Shown here one piece after another: positions 51,787 through 60,742 of a stretch of DNA of 64,000 nucleotides. The stretch spans positions 55,907-119,906 of the forward strand of contig NZ_JAGQBU010000006.1 in the NCBI RefSeq assembly GCF_024345795.1, written 5' to 3'. The translations under genes were made by a program, and so were the position numbers. Each line of letters begins with the position of its first letter. Position 1 is the first letter of the stretch. The DNA is from Synechococcus sp. J7-Johnson. Its GTDB lineage: Bacteria; Cyanobacteriota; Cyanobacteriia; PCC-6307; Cyanobiaceae. The notes below the pieces were generated by a model that saw only the letters and a list, made by a program, of their open reading frames with translations, ran no database searches and had not been told where the DNA came from.

Positions 51787-53361
51787 ATGGAGATTCTCGG
51801 GTGCCATCACGTGCGCACGCTTCGTTCCGCTCCGGCTGCTCCGCTATTGCTCACCGTCGCCGGGCTGCTTGGCGCCGCGCCATTTCTGTCTGCTCCAGCC
51901 CGTGCTCTGGAGCAGGTGGAGATGCGCTTGCCGTTTCTCGAAACGAGCTTCAAGGTGAACCTGGAGGAGTTGAGCAATACGGCGCGGCTGATCAGCGGCA
52001 CCAGTGATCTGGCCGAACTCGATCAGGCCACCGACGGTGCCATTGGCCGCCAGCTGGTGGCCCTCTTCAATGCACCACTGCCGCTGCAGGTGCCGGCGGT
52101 GGTCAATGAGGCTCAGGGATCGCCGATGCTCAACCAGGCGTTGCTGCTGATCTCCGCCCTTGGCGGTATCGATGGACTGCCTGCCCAGTTGGACAGCAAC
52201 GACCTCTCCAGGGTGCTGGACAAGGCGGCGGCCAATGGACCTCCCACCATGCTCAGCGTGATGCAGGCGCTGCCTGGCACCACTGCCTCGGTGGATCTGG
52301 GCCGGGCGCTGTATTCGGTGCAGCGTCTGGCTTCCCAGCAGCAGCCGGCCGATCGCCTCCTGACGGGCCAGAGGCCTGCCGGTGTCGATCCGGCCCTCAG
52401 CCAGCCCGGTCCCCTCACGGTGGAGCGGAAGCTGATCGCGATCCCAGCGTCCCACCGGCCCAAGCCCCTACAGGTGATACAGATCAGCCCCTCCAAAGGT
52501 GCGAGCGGTCGGCTGGTGGTGATATCCCATGGGCTCTGGGATGGACCGGAGAGCTTCGAGGGGTGGGCCAGCCATTTGGCCAGCCATGGCTACACGGTGC
52601 TGTTGCCCTTCCACCCCGGCAGTGATCAGGGTCAGCAGCAGGCCATGCTCTCCGGCAAAGTGCCGCCCCCTGGGGCGGAGGAACTGCGGTTGAGGCCTCT
52701 GGATATTTCGGCGGTGATCGACGGGGCCGCGGCTGGTCTGCTTGGACCGAACACCCGTTTGAACTCCGAATTCGTGGCGGTGCTCGGTCACTCCTGGGGG
52801 GCTACCACCGTTCTGCAGCTGACTGGGGCCAAGCCGAGCGATGTCGGGCTCAAGGAGCGCTGTGACGAGGTCTTCGATCCGGAGCGGAACATCAGCTGGG
52901 TACTGCAGTGCAGTTTTGTTGGCACGGCAGATCAGGCGGCCCTGAGCGACTCCCGCGTCAAGGTGGGCGTGGCTGTGAGTCCGCCGATGTCGCTGCTGTT
53001 CAACACCGGGGCCGGACAAGCGATGCATGCCCGGGTGTTGCTGGTGAGCGGTACCCGAGACTGGGTGGTGACGCCTGAACCGGAGGCCATTCGCCCGATG
53101 CGCCTGGAGGCCAGTCGTGGCGGCGCGGGCCATCGCCTGGTACTGGCGCAGGGAGGCGATCACTTCAATCTGCGCTCCACCCTTTCTGAGGGAGGGGGCC
53201 CCCTGCGTGGGTTGCTGCTGGCCTGGACCAACGCTGCCTTCGCTGCTGGTGCCGCCGTTCAACCTGGTCCCGGCGCTCCAGAACTTCTGCCGGCCAATGG
53301 TTGGGGTGATGCGGCCATGCCCCTGGTGGGGATCTCCCGTGATCAGCTGGGGGCGCCTTGA
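51787..53361 (+). CDS. DUF1400 plus α/β-hydrolase, exported
   Basis: A 524-residue protein: signal peptide 1-40 (LLLTVAGLLGAAPFLSAPARA), an N-terminal DUF1400 domain 45-185, and an α/β-hydrolase 220-510. The triad is visible: nucleophile Ser336 in GHSWG, Asp425 in SGTRDWVV and His459 in GGDHFNLR; the oxyanion region is ISHGLWDGP. This combination is cyanobacterial and resembles PAF-acetylhydrolase-like lipases, so an extracytoplasmic ester or lipid substrate is likely. ATG at 51787 has GGGGAG upstream. It follows uvrA by 31 bases. Confidence 0.88.
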   Translation: MEILGCHHVRTLRSAPAAPLLLTVAGLLGAAPFLSAPARALEQVEMRLPFLETSFKVNLEELSNTARLISGTSDLAELDQATDGAIGRQLVALFNAPLPLQVPAVVNEAQGSPMLNQALLLISALGGIDGLPAQLDSNDLSRVLDKAAANGPPTMLSVMQALPGTTASVDLGRALYSVQRLASQQQPADRLLTGQRPAGVDPALSQPGPLTVERKLIAIPASHRPKPLQVIQISPSKGASGRLVVISHGLWDGPESFEGWASHLASHGYTVLLPFHPGSDQGQQQAMLSGKVPPPGAEELRLRPLDISAVIDGAAAGLLGPNTRLNSEFVAVLGHSWGATTVLQLTGAKPSDVGLKERCDEVFDPERNISWVLQCSFVGTADQAALSDSRVKVGVAVSPPMSLLFNTGAGQAMHARVLLVSGTRDWVVTPEPEAIRPMRLEASRGGAGHRLVLAQGGDHFNLRSTLSEGGGPLRGLLLAWTNAAFAAGAAVQPGPGAPELLPANGWGDAAMPLVGISRDQLGAP

Positions 53362-53385
53362 TGCCGCGGCAGGAGAGCCGGAGCC

Positions 53386-54429
53386 TCAGCGCAGGTCGTT
53401 CGGCTGGCTGACGCCAGCATCGCCGTTTTCCGGCTCCAGAGACTCGGCGTGCTGGGTGTTCAGGTCCGGCATCCAGTAGCTCAGGTCGTCGTGCCAGTAG
53501 AGCCGGCCCGCCAGCCGAGTCGTGCTGAGCCTGGTGCTGCCCAGTTTGCTGATCAGGTTCCCCAGCTCCAGCGGCGAGAGATCGGTGCTGATGTCGTTGC
53601 CGGCGATCCTGAGCAGCTCAGGCAGGCGGGTCACGGAGCTGGGCTGGGCCAGTTTGCGGAACACCTCGCGGATCACAAGCTGCTGGCGTTCCATCCGGCC
53701 GATGTCGCCCAGCTCGTCGTTGCGGAAGCGCAGGAATCCCTCCAGGTCCTTGCCCTTGAGCAACTGCACGCCTGGGTAGAGATCAATGTAGAGATCCTGG
53801 CGGGTGTCGGTGTAGTACATCCGATTGGGCACATCCACCTCGACACCCCCCAAGGCTTCGGCGAGATTCTGCACAGCATCCAGGTTCACCAGCAGGTAAC
53901 GGTCCACCGGGCTGCCTAGCAGGGCGGTGAGCTCCTCCTTGACGGCCTCCACCCCACCGGAGGCGTAGAGGGCGTTGGCCTTGAGCACCCCGAAGCGACT
54001 GGACTCAATGAACGTGTCCCGCGGCACCTGGGTGAGCTTGGTGATGCCGTCGTGGATGTTGGCGACCACCATCACATCTGTGCTGCCGCTGATCTGGTCG
54101 GAGCCCAGGATCAGGATGGGGTGATGATCGATGGGGAGCGGCGGCACCAGCTTGCCCAGCGTTGGCGCCATGTGGCTCAGGGCCGCCAGGGCGGGACCGA
54201 TCAGCTGTGGCAGTGGGCCCGCCAGGCCGTAGCCCAGGCCGATGCCGCTGGCGAAGGCCACCAGGATGGCCGGCCGCAGGACACGCCTGAGCAGACCAGT
54301 AGGCGTGGCCGTGCCGTGCCCCTGGCGGCGTTTCAGGGCGATCACGGTGGCCGCCGCTCGCTCAGCCTGATTGGCAGCGTCGCCCTTGCCGGTGTTTGAA
54401 CGGTTAGGGCGACGCTGGGCCTGGGCCAT
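53386..54429 (-). CDS. LytR-CpsA-Psr (LCP) family protein
   Basis: A 347-residue protein with a basic cytoplasmic N-terminus, one membrane anchor (RPAILVAFASGIGLGYGLAG, about 52-71) and an extracytoplasmic LCP domain. It shows DVMVVANIHDGITKLTQVPRDTFIES, the NRMYYTD and FLRFRNDELGDIGRMERQQLVI motifs with conserved arginines. LCP enzymes transfer undecaprenyl-linked glycopolymers to the peptidoglycan in Gram-positives; in cyanobacteria the acceptor is not known. It converges on the DUF1400 hydrolase gene with 24 bases between. Upstream is purT, divergence none (same strand). Confidence 0.92.
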   Translation of the reverse strand: MAQAQRRPNRSNTGKGDAANQAERAAATVIALKRRQGHGTATPTGLLRRVLRPAILVAFASGIGLGYGLAGPLPQLIGPALAALSHMAPTLGKLVPPLPIDHHPILILGSDQISGSTDVMVVANIHDGITKLTQVPRDTFIESSRFGVLKANALYASGGVEAVKEELTALLGSPVDRYLLVNLDAVQNLAEALGGVEVDVPNRMYYTDTRQDLYIDLYPGVQLLKGKDLEGFLRFRNDELGDIGRMERQQLVIREVFRKLAQPSSVTRLPELLRIAGNDISTDLSPLELGNLISKLGSTRLSTTRLAGRLYWHDDLSYWMPDLNTQHAESLEPENGDAGVSQPNDLR

Positions 54430-54491
54430 GGGGAATCCTTACAGGCGCACCATAAAACCGAAAACAGCTCAAGGCCAGTGGGCAGCGCTGC

Positions 54492-55679
54492 TCAGCCCGC
54501 CGCCACCACGGTGATTTGCCCGGCGGCACGATCAGCCCGTGCCCGCGCCTCGGCCACGTCCGCCCCGGTCGCCAGGGCCACCCCCATGCGGCGATTGGGG
54601 CGTGCGTTGGGTTTGCCGAAGAGCAGCACCTGGGTGCTTGGTTCCGCCAGGGCCTCGGCCACACCGGTGTAGGCCACGGTGTCGAGGGTCTGATCCGCCA
54701 GGATCACCCGGCTGGCGGCGGCGGAGCTGGAGCGGATGGCCGGGATCGGCAGGCCCAGTACGGCCCGCAGGTGCAGCTCGAATTCGCTCAGGTTCTGCCC
54801 CACCAGTGTGACGAGGCCTGTGTCATGGGGGCGGGGGGAGAGCTCGGAGAAGACCACCTCCTCCCGGCCGGGCTCGCCGCAGAGGAAGAACTCGACCCCG
54901 AACAGCCCGGCGCCCCCCAGCTCGTCGGTGACGGCCAGAGCCATGGCCTGGGCGGCTGCCAGCTGTGCTTCGCCCAGAGCGGCCGGCTGCCAGCTGCACT
55001 GGTAATCGCCGCGCTCCTGCAGATGGCCGATCGGCGGGCAGAAGAGGGTGGGCCCCGACCAGGGCCTGACCGTGAGCAGGGTGATCTCCAGCTTGAAGGA
55101 CAGGAACTCCTCCACGATCACGCGGGAGCCGGCGCCCCGGGCCCCGTCGAGGGCCGCCTGCCAGGCGGCGGCGAGGCCCTCCTCTGAGCGCACCACGCTC
55201 TGGCCCTTGCCGGAGGAGCTCATCACTGGCTTGACCACCACGGGCCAGCCCAGGGGAGCCGCCACGGCCAGCAGTTCCTCTGCACTTTCGGCGTAGGCGA
55301 ACCGGGCTGTGCGCAGGCCGAGCTTGCCGGCGGCCAGATCCCGGATACGGTCGCGGTTCATGGTCATGGCCGTGGCCCGGGCGGTGGGAATCACCGTGAT
55401 CCCCTCCGCTTCGACCTCAGCAAGAGCGTCCACCGCCAGGGCCTCGATTTCCGGGATGACCAGATCGGGACGGTGGCGTCTCACCACGGCCTTGAGAGCC
55501 TCCGGGTCGGTCATGGCGATCACCTCTGCATGATCGGCCACCTGCATCGCCGGCGCACCGGGGTAACGGTCGACAGCGATCACCCGGCAACCCAGTCGCT
55601 GGGCGGCGATGGCCACCTCCTTGCCCAGTTCACCGCTGCCCAGCAGCATCAGGGTTCGCGGCAGGGAGGGGGCGGCCAT
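54492..55679 (-). CDS. purT: Formate-dependent phosphoribosylglycinamide formyltransferase
   Basis: PurT formylates GAR with formate and ATP, the folate-independent third purine step. The 395-residue protein has the N-terminal LMLLGSGELGKEVAIAAQRLG, the ATP-grasp core PVVVKPVMSSSGKGQSVV, VIVEEFLSFKLEITLLTVR, and VVFSELSPRPHDTGLVTL. Start ATG at 55679 (MAAPSLPRT); the frame upstream to 55739 is unlikely. It complements PurF and PurL encoded near the origin. Divergent neighbour is a 53-residue membrane protein. Confidence 0.96.
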   Translation of the reverse strand: MAAPSLPRTLMLLGSGELGKEVAIAAQRLGCRVIAVDRYPGAPAMQVADHAEVIAMTDPEALKAVVRRHRPDLVIPEIEALAVDALAEVEAEGITVIPTARATAMTMNRDRIRDLAAGKLGLRTARFAYAESAEELLAVAAPLGWPVVVKPVMSSSGKGQSVVRSEEGLAAAWQAALDGARGAGSRVIVEEFLSFKLEITLLTVRPWSGPTLFCPPIGHLQERGDYQCSWQPAALGEAQLAAAQAMALAVTDELGGAGLFGVEFFLCGEPGREEVVFSELSPRPHDTGLVTLVGQNLSEFELHLRAVLGLPIPAIRSSSAAASRVILADQTLDTVAYTGVAEALAEPSTQVLLFGKPNARPNRRMGVALATGADVAEARARADRAAGQITVVAAG

Positions 55680-55754
55680 GGGGCTCGTGGAGATCTCACA
55701 TCGATCTTCGCCCCCGGCAAAGCCTGCTAGAGAAGGCATCCGCGCCTGACCGTC

Positions 55755-55916
55755 TTGCAGAGCCTGCTGTTCGCCTTCTCCACCGCCGGTGATGCCGATG
55801 CCGGACTGGTGTTCGGTCAGGACATCGCCACCTTCCAGAAGTGGGCCCTGATCTACCTGGTGCTCTCCTCGCTGGGGTTTGTGGCCGTGTGGGTGGTGGG
55901 TTACCTGCGTCGCTGA
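55755..55916 (+). CDS. Single-pass small membrane protein, TTG start
   Basis: A 53-residue protein: a polar N-terminal part (FSTAGDADAGLVFGQDIATF) followed by a membrane segment ALIYLVLSSLGFVAVWVVGY and a basic end LRR. The only near start is TTG at 55755. It is below usual gene-finder length, but the membrane helix, the positive C-terminus and the clean fit between purT and the next gene (15 bases convergent) argue that it is real. Function unknown. Confidence 0.6.
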   Translation: MQSLLFAFSTAGDADAGLVFGQDIATFQKWALIYLVLSSLGFVAVWVVGYLRR

Positions 55917-55931
55917 GCGCCCGGGAGCCGC

Positions 55932-56174
55932 TCAGCCTCCGGGGATCAGATCCAGCTGGCGCACCGGCGGCTCCTCGCTGATGAACCCGTAGGCCTCGAA
56001 GACGCCCGCATCGGGGTGGGTGATGTGCTGCCCGTCGCTGTGCCGCTCCAGGCTGAACCCCTCAGTGGCCATGCGCCGCATCAGCGCCGCCGCCTCCTCG
56101 AAGCGGGCCGCCATGGCCTCGAGGCTGGCGCAGTCGGCAGTCAGACCCTGTTCCTTCCAGGTGAAGTAGGCCAC
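55932..56174 (-). CDS. Small conserved-looking protein of unknown function
   Basis: An 80-residue soluble protein, GTG start at 56174. It has an aromatic start (AYFTWKEQGL), an alanine/methionine-rich helix (ASLEAMAARFEEAAALMRRM) and a strand-rich C-terminal half (GFSLERHSDGQHITHPD, FGFISEEPP-like). It looks like a small α/β protein of a cyanobacterial family, but I cannot name it. It lies 50 bases downstream of nothing on its own strand and convergent with the 53-residue gene; mraY lies 50 bases further on the same strand (mraY stop 56224, gene transcribed towards it). Confidence 0.65.
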   Translation of the reverse strand: MAYFTWKEQGLTADCASLEAMAARFEEAAALMRRMATEGFSLERHSDGQHITHPDAGVFEAYGFISEEPPVRQLDLIPGG

Positions 56175-56223
56175 CTCAGTCTCCCGTTGCTTCAGTCACC
56201 CCTCAAGTCTGCTGCGGATTCGC

Positions 56224-57312
56224 TCAGGGCAACAACAGCAATCCCAGCAGCACCAGCAGTGCGCTCGCCCCCCAGAAGCGCATCACCACCGTCAGCTCGG
56301 GCAGGCCCCCCAGCTCGAAATGGTGGTGCAGCGGTGCCATGCGGAACAGGCGACGGCCCTGGCCATCGGGGCCCTTGGTGGCCTTGAACACCCACACCTG
56401 CAGGATCACCGAGAGCGATTCCGCCAGGAACACGCCTCCCATCAGCAGCAGCGGCCAGAGACTGTCGCTGAGCAGGGCCACCGCGCTCAGGGCCGCTCCC
56501 ATCGCCAGGGAGCCGGTGTCGCCCATGAACACCCGGGCCGGGTGGCGGTTGTGGGCCAGGAACCCCAGCCAGGCACCGGCCATGGCGGCGCAGAAACCGG
56601 CCATGGCCGGATCCCCCAGAGACCCCCTCACCATCAGTTGGGCGCCGAAGCCGGTGAAGACGATGGCGCCGCAGCCGGCCGCCAGGCCATCAAGGCCGTC
56701 GGTGAGGTTGGTGGCGTTGCTCTCCGCCAGGAACACGAACAATCCCAGCGGCAGGATCAGCAGACCGAGGGGCAGCACCCAGCCCAGGGCCAGGGAGACA
56801 TCCGGGCGGATCCAGAGGTTCCACTGGGCCCAGGCCAGGAACAGGGCCGCAGCCAGGGCCTGCAGCAGCAGCTTGCCCCGTGGGGTCAGTCCGGTGTTGG
56901 TCTGGCGGGTGAGACTGCGCCAGTCGTCGATGCCGCCGATGGCCAGGTAGGCCAGGGTGATCGCCGCCACCGCCAGCAGCCGGTCATCGCCAGGGGAGAC
57001 CAGACCACCCACGATCACCCCCACCGGCACCACCAGCAAGCCACCCATGGTGGGCGTTCCGGCCTTGCCGTGGTGTCCCTGGGGTCCCTCCTCCCGGATC
57101 ACCTGGCCGAGCTTCAGGACCCGCAGCCGGGGAACCCCCCATTGGCAGAGCGCCCAGCTCACCAGGGCTGCCACGAGCAGGGGCGGTGTGAGCTGGGGAG
57201 CGCCGCTGAGGCGGTCAAAGAGTATGCAGACGAGCAGGACAGCCGCGGCCAGCAACAGGGCACTGGGCCGACCATCGGCTGGGGTTGCTGGAGCCCCTGC
57301 TGGGGCCGGCAT
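56224..57312 (-). CDS. mraY: Phospho-N-acetylmuramoyl-pentapeptide transferase
   Basis: MraY transfers phospho-MurNAc-pentapeptide to undecaprenyl phosphate, giving lipid I. The 362-residue protein has about ten membrane segments. The hallmark cytoplasmic loops are seen: [34 protein letters not shown] (catalytic Asp pair region), [21 protein letters not shown] and [13 protein letters not shown] at 57312 is preferred to a TTG at 57330. It is not in a mur cluster here; murC-murB lie 43 kb away in the window. Upstream gene codes the DUF3134 protein. Confidence 0.96.
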   Translation of the reverse strand: MPAPAGAPATPADGRPSALLLAAAVLLVCILFDRLSGAPQLTPPLLVAALVSWALCQWGVPRLRVLKLGQVIREEGPQGHHGKAGTPTMGGLLVVPVGVIVGGLVSPGDDRLLAVAAITLAYLAIGGIDDWRSLTRQTNTGLTPRGKLLLQALAAALFLAWAQWNLWIRPDVSLALGWVLPLGLLILPLGLFVFLAESNATNLTDGLDGLAAGCGAIVFTGFGAQLMVRGSLGDPAMAGFCAAMAGAWLGFLAHNRHPARVFMGDTGSLAMGAALSAVALLSDSLWPLLLMGGVFLAESLSVILQVWVFKATKGPDGQGRRLFRMAPLHHHFELGGLPELTVVMRFWGASALLVLLGLLLLP

Positions 57313-57385
57313 TTGGGTTGTTCGGGCCAAGACTCCTGGCGCCGCCGCGGCGCTGTGGCGATGCGGCCGGACCTTAGGTCAGGAT

Positions 57386-57637
57386 TCAGTCTTCCCAGTT
57401 CTCATCGGCCTGTTCATCGGCCTGGTTGTACTCCTCCTTCTCGCCCATCAGAGCCGAAAGCTCCTCTTCTTCAACCGTGCTCACATCCGGAGCCGCCGTT
57501 TCCTCATCGGCCACCAGACGGCCACTGCTCTCCAGCCAGCTGAGCAGATCGGGCTCATCGCGCAGGGGTAGTACCGGCGCTGGCTCATCCCGCCGGTAGC
57601 GGGTGAGCGAGGGGTTGATGCTGTCGAGGGTGCTCAT
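57386..57637 (-). CDS. DUF3134 family protein
   Basis: An 83-residue cytoplasmic protein. The N-terminal half NPSLTRYRRDEPAPVLPL followed by SWLESSGRLVADEE is the DUF3134 signature, found only in cyanobacteria as far as I know. The C-terminal half is strongly acidic (VEEEELSALMGEKEEYNQ) and probably disordered. ATG start at 57637. It lies upstream of mraY (73 bases), same strand, and divergent from the small gene at 57709. Confidence 0.82.
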   Translation of the reverse strand: MSTLDSINPSLTRYRRDEPAPVLPLRDEPDLLSWLESSGRLVADEETAAPDVSTVEEEELSALMGEKEEYNQADEQADENWED

Positions 57638-57708
57638 GGAAAGCCTGTGAAGCGCGCAACCGTTGGACGCCGATCGATCACCATAAGCCAGCAGCTTGAA
57701 TCCTTCCC

Positions 57709-57897
57709 TTGATTGCCGGCAAACTCCCCACGCTGGTCCTTGGCTGGAGCCTGGCCCTGCTGATCAGTGCTCTGCTGGTGTGGGCAGGCCAGCGCTGGCC
57801 AGACCCTCTGCCCGTGGTGGCCTGGCAGGTGTGGGGATTGGTGCTCATCCCGCCGCTGCTGATGGGGGTCTGGATCGCCAGCCGCTGGCGCCGGTGA
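57709..57897 (+). CDS. Small two-helix membrane protein
   Basis: A 62-residue protein with two hydrophobic segments ([21 protein letters not shown] and [17 protein letters not shown]), an intervening RWPDPLP turn and a basic end SRWRR. Start is TTG at 57709. It lies 44 bases upstream of argG on the same strand, so the two may share a promoter. I do not recognise a family; the hydrophobic pattern and reading frame support a real gene. Confidence 0.6.
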   Translation: MIAGKLPTLVLGWSLALLISALLVWAGQRWPDPLPVVAWQVWGLVLIPPLLMGVWIASRWRR

Positions 57898-57941
57898 CAG
57901 GGGACAATCCTGGAACAGCTCGCACGCACAGGACTGAGGGA

Positions 57942-59165
57942 ATGGCACAGGAGCAGGGCGCCAGGGCAAAACGGGTGGTGCTCGCCTACTCCGGTGGGGT
58001 GGACACCAGTGTCTGCATTCCCTACCTGAAGCAGGAATGGGGCGTCGAGGAGGTGATCACCTTCGCGGCCGACCTCGGCCAGGGCGATGAGCTGGAGCCG
58101 ATCCGCCAGAAGGCGCTCGACTCCGGCGCCAGCCAGTCGATCGTGGGGGATCTGATCGATCCCTTCATCCGCGAGTTCGCCTTCCCGGCCATCCGCGCCA
58201 ATGCTCTCTATGAGGGGCGCTATCCCCTCTCCACGGCCCTGGCCCGGCCCTTGATCGCCCGCCGGTTGGTGGAGGTGGCCCGGGACCTGGGCGCCGATGC
58301 CGTGGCCCATGGCTGCACGGGCAAAGGCAATGATCAAGTGCGCTTCGATGTGGCGATCGGCGCCCTGGCTCCCGATCTGAAGGTGCTCACCCCGGCCAGG
58401 GAATGGGCCATGAGCCGGGAGGAAACGATCGCCTACGGCGAGCGCTGTGGCATTCCGGCGCCGGTGAGCAAGGCGAACCCCTATTCGATCGATCTCAACC
58501 TGCTGGGCCGCAGTATCGAGGCCGGCCCGCTGGAGGATCCGCTGGTGGAGCCTCCGGAAGAGGTGTTTGCCATGACCCGCTCGATCCGTGACACACCTGA
58601 GGAGCCACAGGTGGTGGAGATCACTTTCGAGCAGGGCAACCCTGTCGCGATCGATGGCGTGAGCCTTGATCCCGTCAGTGTTATCCGCCGTGCCAATGAG
58701 CTGGCCGGCCTCCATGGCTTCGGCCGCCTTGACATCATCGAGAACCGGGTGGTCGGGATCAAGTCGAGGGAGATCTATGAAACACCTGGTCTGCTGTTGC
58801 TGATCCGTGCCCACCAGGAGCTCGAAAGTCTCACCCTGGCGGCCGATGTGGTGCGCTACAAGCGCCAGATCGAGTCCAGCTGGGCTGATCTCGTCTACCA
58901 GGGACTCTGGTTTGGACCGCTCAAGCAGGCGCTCGATGGTTTCCTGGATTGCACCCAGGCCACAGTCAACGGCATGGTGCGTCTGCGGTTGCACAAGGGC
59001 AATGCCGTGGTGATCGGCCGCTCCAGCAGCAGCGACAGCCTTTATGTGCCCTCGATGGCCACCTATGGCAGCGACGATCGCTTCGATCATCGGGCTGCAG
59101 AGGGCTTCATCTATGTGTGGGGGATGCCGACCCGGCTGTGGGCGGCCAGCCGGCGCCAGGCCTGA
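57942..59165 (+). CDS. argG: Argininosuccinate synthase
   Basis: ArgG joins citrulline and aspartate with ATP; ArgH (also in the window) completes arginine. The 407-residue protein has the ATP-pyrophosphatase loop [12 protein letters not shown] (14-25), [14 protein letters not shown], the segment [10 protein letters not shown] and the C-terminal [32 protein letters not shown] at 57942 has GAGGGA just upstream. The frame is open upstream to 57696, but that part overlaps the small membrane gene and is not coding. Followed by a convergent coiled-coil gene after 32 bases. Confidence 0.97.
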   Translation: MAQEQGARAKRVVLAYSGGVDTSVCIPYLKQEWGVEEVITFAADLGQGDELEPIRQKALDSGASQSIVGDLIDPFIREFAFPAIRANALYEGRYPLSTALARPLIARRLVEVARDLGADAVAHGCTGKGNDQVRFDVAIGALAPDLKVLTPAREWAMSREETIAYGERCGIPAPVSKANPYSIDLNLLGRSIEAGPLEDPLVEPPEEVFAMTRSIRDTPEEPQVVEITFEQGNPVAIDGVSLDPVSVIRRANELAGLHGFGRLDIIENRVVGIKSREIYETPGLLLLIRAHQELESLTLAADVVRYKRQIESSWADLVYQGLWFGPLKQALDGFLDCTQATVNGMVRLRLHKGNAVVIGRSSSSDSLYVPSMATYGSDDRFDHRAAEGFIYVWGMPTRLWAASRRQA

Positions 59166-59197
59166 GGCTGCTCAAATCGCCCTGGCCTGGTGTTGAT

Positions 59198-59674
59198 TCA
59201 GGCGGGAGGTTGTCCACGCCTGAGCCAGCGTTCCCGCAGGGCCCGCAATGGCTCAAAAGCAGCCTGCTGACTTGAGCCTCGCGCTGGCCTGAACTCGTTC
59301 TCAGGGGCTGGTGGGGGAGGCGGTGGTGGTGCCGGAGGCAACAGGCGCCTGGCCTGCTCCCTGAGGGCGTGATTGTCCTGGGCCAGCAGCTGCTGCTGAT
59401 CCAGCAGCGGCTGCAGGCGCTGATGAAATTTCCGCTCGAAGATCTGGGGCAGATCTCTGATCAGCTCCTCGAGATCGGCAAGTTGACGTCTCGCCCGCTC
59501 CAGGTCCTGCTGGCAGGTCAACAGTTGAGCCCTGGTGGCCTCCAGCTCCAGACTGGCCTCCCGCAGAGCACTCCTGAGCCGATCGTTGAGTGGCGGCGAG
59601 CCTGGCTCTGGACTCTGCAGTTCGGCCGGAATCGGCACTGGCGGGGTTCCTGGCCTTGGAAGGTCATCAACCAT
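59198..59674 (-). CDS. Coiled-coil protein of unknown function with poly-proline stretch
   Basis: A 158-residue protein. Residues 1-28 are Pro-rich, 29-105 form a long coiled coil (LREASLELEATRAQLLTCQQ onward), and a run of Pro residues follows (about 113-122, PAPPPPPPPAP). The tail is basic. Such a poly-Pro run would call on EF-P for translation. ATG start at 59674. It lies between argG (convergent) and rpsF (same strand, 69 bases upstream). Function unknown. Confidence 0.65.
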   Translation of the reverse strand: MVDDLPRPGTPPVPIPAELQSPEPGSPPLNDRLRSALREASLELEATRAQLLTCQQDLERARRQLADLEELIRDLPQIFERKFHQRLQPLLDQQQLLAQDNHALREQARRLLPPAPPPPPPPAPENEFRPARGSSQQAAFEPLRALRERWLRRGQPPA

Positions 59675-59742
59675 CAGTTGGCCAGGATTGGTGGCTGATC
59701 CATCATCCCCAGGTTGGGCGGGATGCGTTGATTTCCGCTGGT

Positions 59743-60096
59743 TCAGCTTTCAGCTGCCACCGGTTCTGCGGCGGCAGGAGCGCTGCGAGGGGTGGGCAGC
59801 GGACCGTCCTGCTTGACGGTGAGGTAGCGGATCACGTCTTCGCTGAGGCGCATGGCGCGCTCAAGCAGGGCGACCTGCTGCCCATCACCGTCGTGGTTGA
59901 GCTGCACGTAGATGCCTTCGCGGTGCTTGGCAATCGTGTAGGCCAGGCGACGTTTGCCGCGCATCTGGCAATCCAGCACTTCAGCGCCAGCTTCGGTGAG
60001 CAGATCGCGGTACTTGGCCACATGGGTTTCCACCTCTTCCTCCGGGATGTCCGGACGAAGGATGTACATGGTTTCGTAGTAAGGCTTCTTTGACAT
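59743..60096 (-). CDS. rpsF: Ribosomal protein S6
   Basis: Protein S6 of the 30S subunit, binding with S18. The 117-residue protein has [18 protein letters not shown], the central [21 protein letters not shown] and [14 protein letters not shown]. The last 20 residues are an Ala/Pro-rich tail, longer than in E. coli but common in cyanobacteria. Unlike in many bacteria, it is not followed by ssb or rpsR here. Stop codon region converges with nothing; downstream is the coiled-coil gene on the same strand. Confidence 0.97.
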   Translation of the reverse strand: MSKKPYYETMYILRPDIPEEEVETHVAKYRDLLTEAGAEVLDCQMRGKRRLAYTIAKHREGIYVQLNHDGDGQQVALLERAMRLSEDVIRYLTVKQDGPLPTPRSAPAAAEPVAAES

Positions 60097-60212
60097 GGGG
60101 GACTGAGGCTCCGTGATGGGCTCTTGGGAGGCCGGCGGCAGAGCGCTGCCAGCAACGGATTTGTCAGCCTACCTGCCGGTCTCCTCCTGATTCCGCTCTG
60201 CTGCCACTGCTG

Positions 60213-60680
60213 TCAGTAGAGCTGCATCCGCACCGCTTCCGAGACCGTGGGGATGTCGGCTTCACGGCCACGGATGCTCTGAACCACCGAGAACACCACC
60301 AGCAGCAGGGTGGCGAGGAACACGGTGTTGCTGAGGGTGCGCAGAGCAAAGCCGGCCCCCAGCGGGCGCAGCAGAACGCTGAAGGCCAATGAGAGCAGGA
60401 TCAGCACGATGTCGATCAGGATCGCCTGCAGCACGTTGAAGCGGATGAAATAAGGCACCCGGGCATTGCGGACCACTGCCAGGAACAGCACCAGGAACAA
60501 CAGAAACCCTCCGAAGGGAATCTGCTGCTGCAGGGCCATCAGCGGCAGGGCCGGCAGCACCAGCCACTGCAGGGCCGGCACCAGGCTGAACAGAGCCTCA
60601 CCGAAGGGCACGCCGTCACTCCAGGGGAGCAGGTAGGCCAGCACGGCCAGCAGCCGTTGCCAGATCGGGGGGCCTTCCAT
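60213..60680 (-). CDS. Tic20-like membrane protein
   Basis: A 155-residue protein with four membrane segments (about 10-25, 35-53, 56-76 and 90-115, with VFLATLLLVVFSVVQSI towards the end). The motifs FIRFNVLQAILIDIVL and VPFGEAL are typical of the Tic20/Ycf60 family, whose plastid members form part of the chloroplast inner-envelope import channel. In cyanobacteria the role is unclear. Start: ATG at 60680 (MEGPPIWQRLLAVLAYLLP) over one at 60704. Upstream aroE is on the same strand, 62 bases away. Confidence 0.88.
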   Translation of the reverse strand: MEGPPIWQRLLAVLAYLLPWSDGVPFGEALFSLVPALQWLVLPALPLMALQQQIPFGGFLLFLVLFLAVVRNARVPYFIRFNVLQAILIDIVLILLSLAFSVLLRPLGAGFALRTLSNTVFLATLLLVVFSVVQSIRGREADIPTVSEAVRMQLY

Positions 60681-60742
60681 GGATGCTGGGCGCGTTGGCT
60701 GCAATCCGCCCAGGCTAGAGGGGTAGTCCCTGCCGCCAGTGA

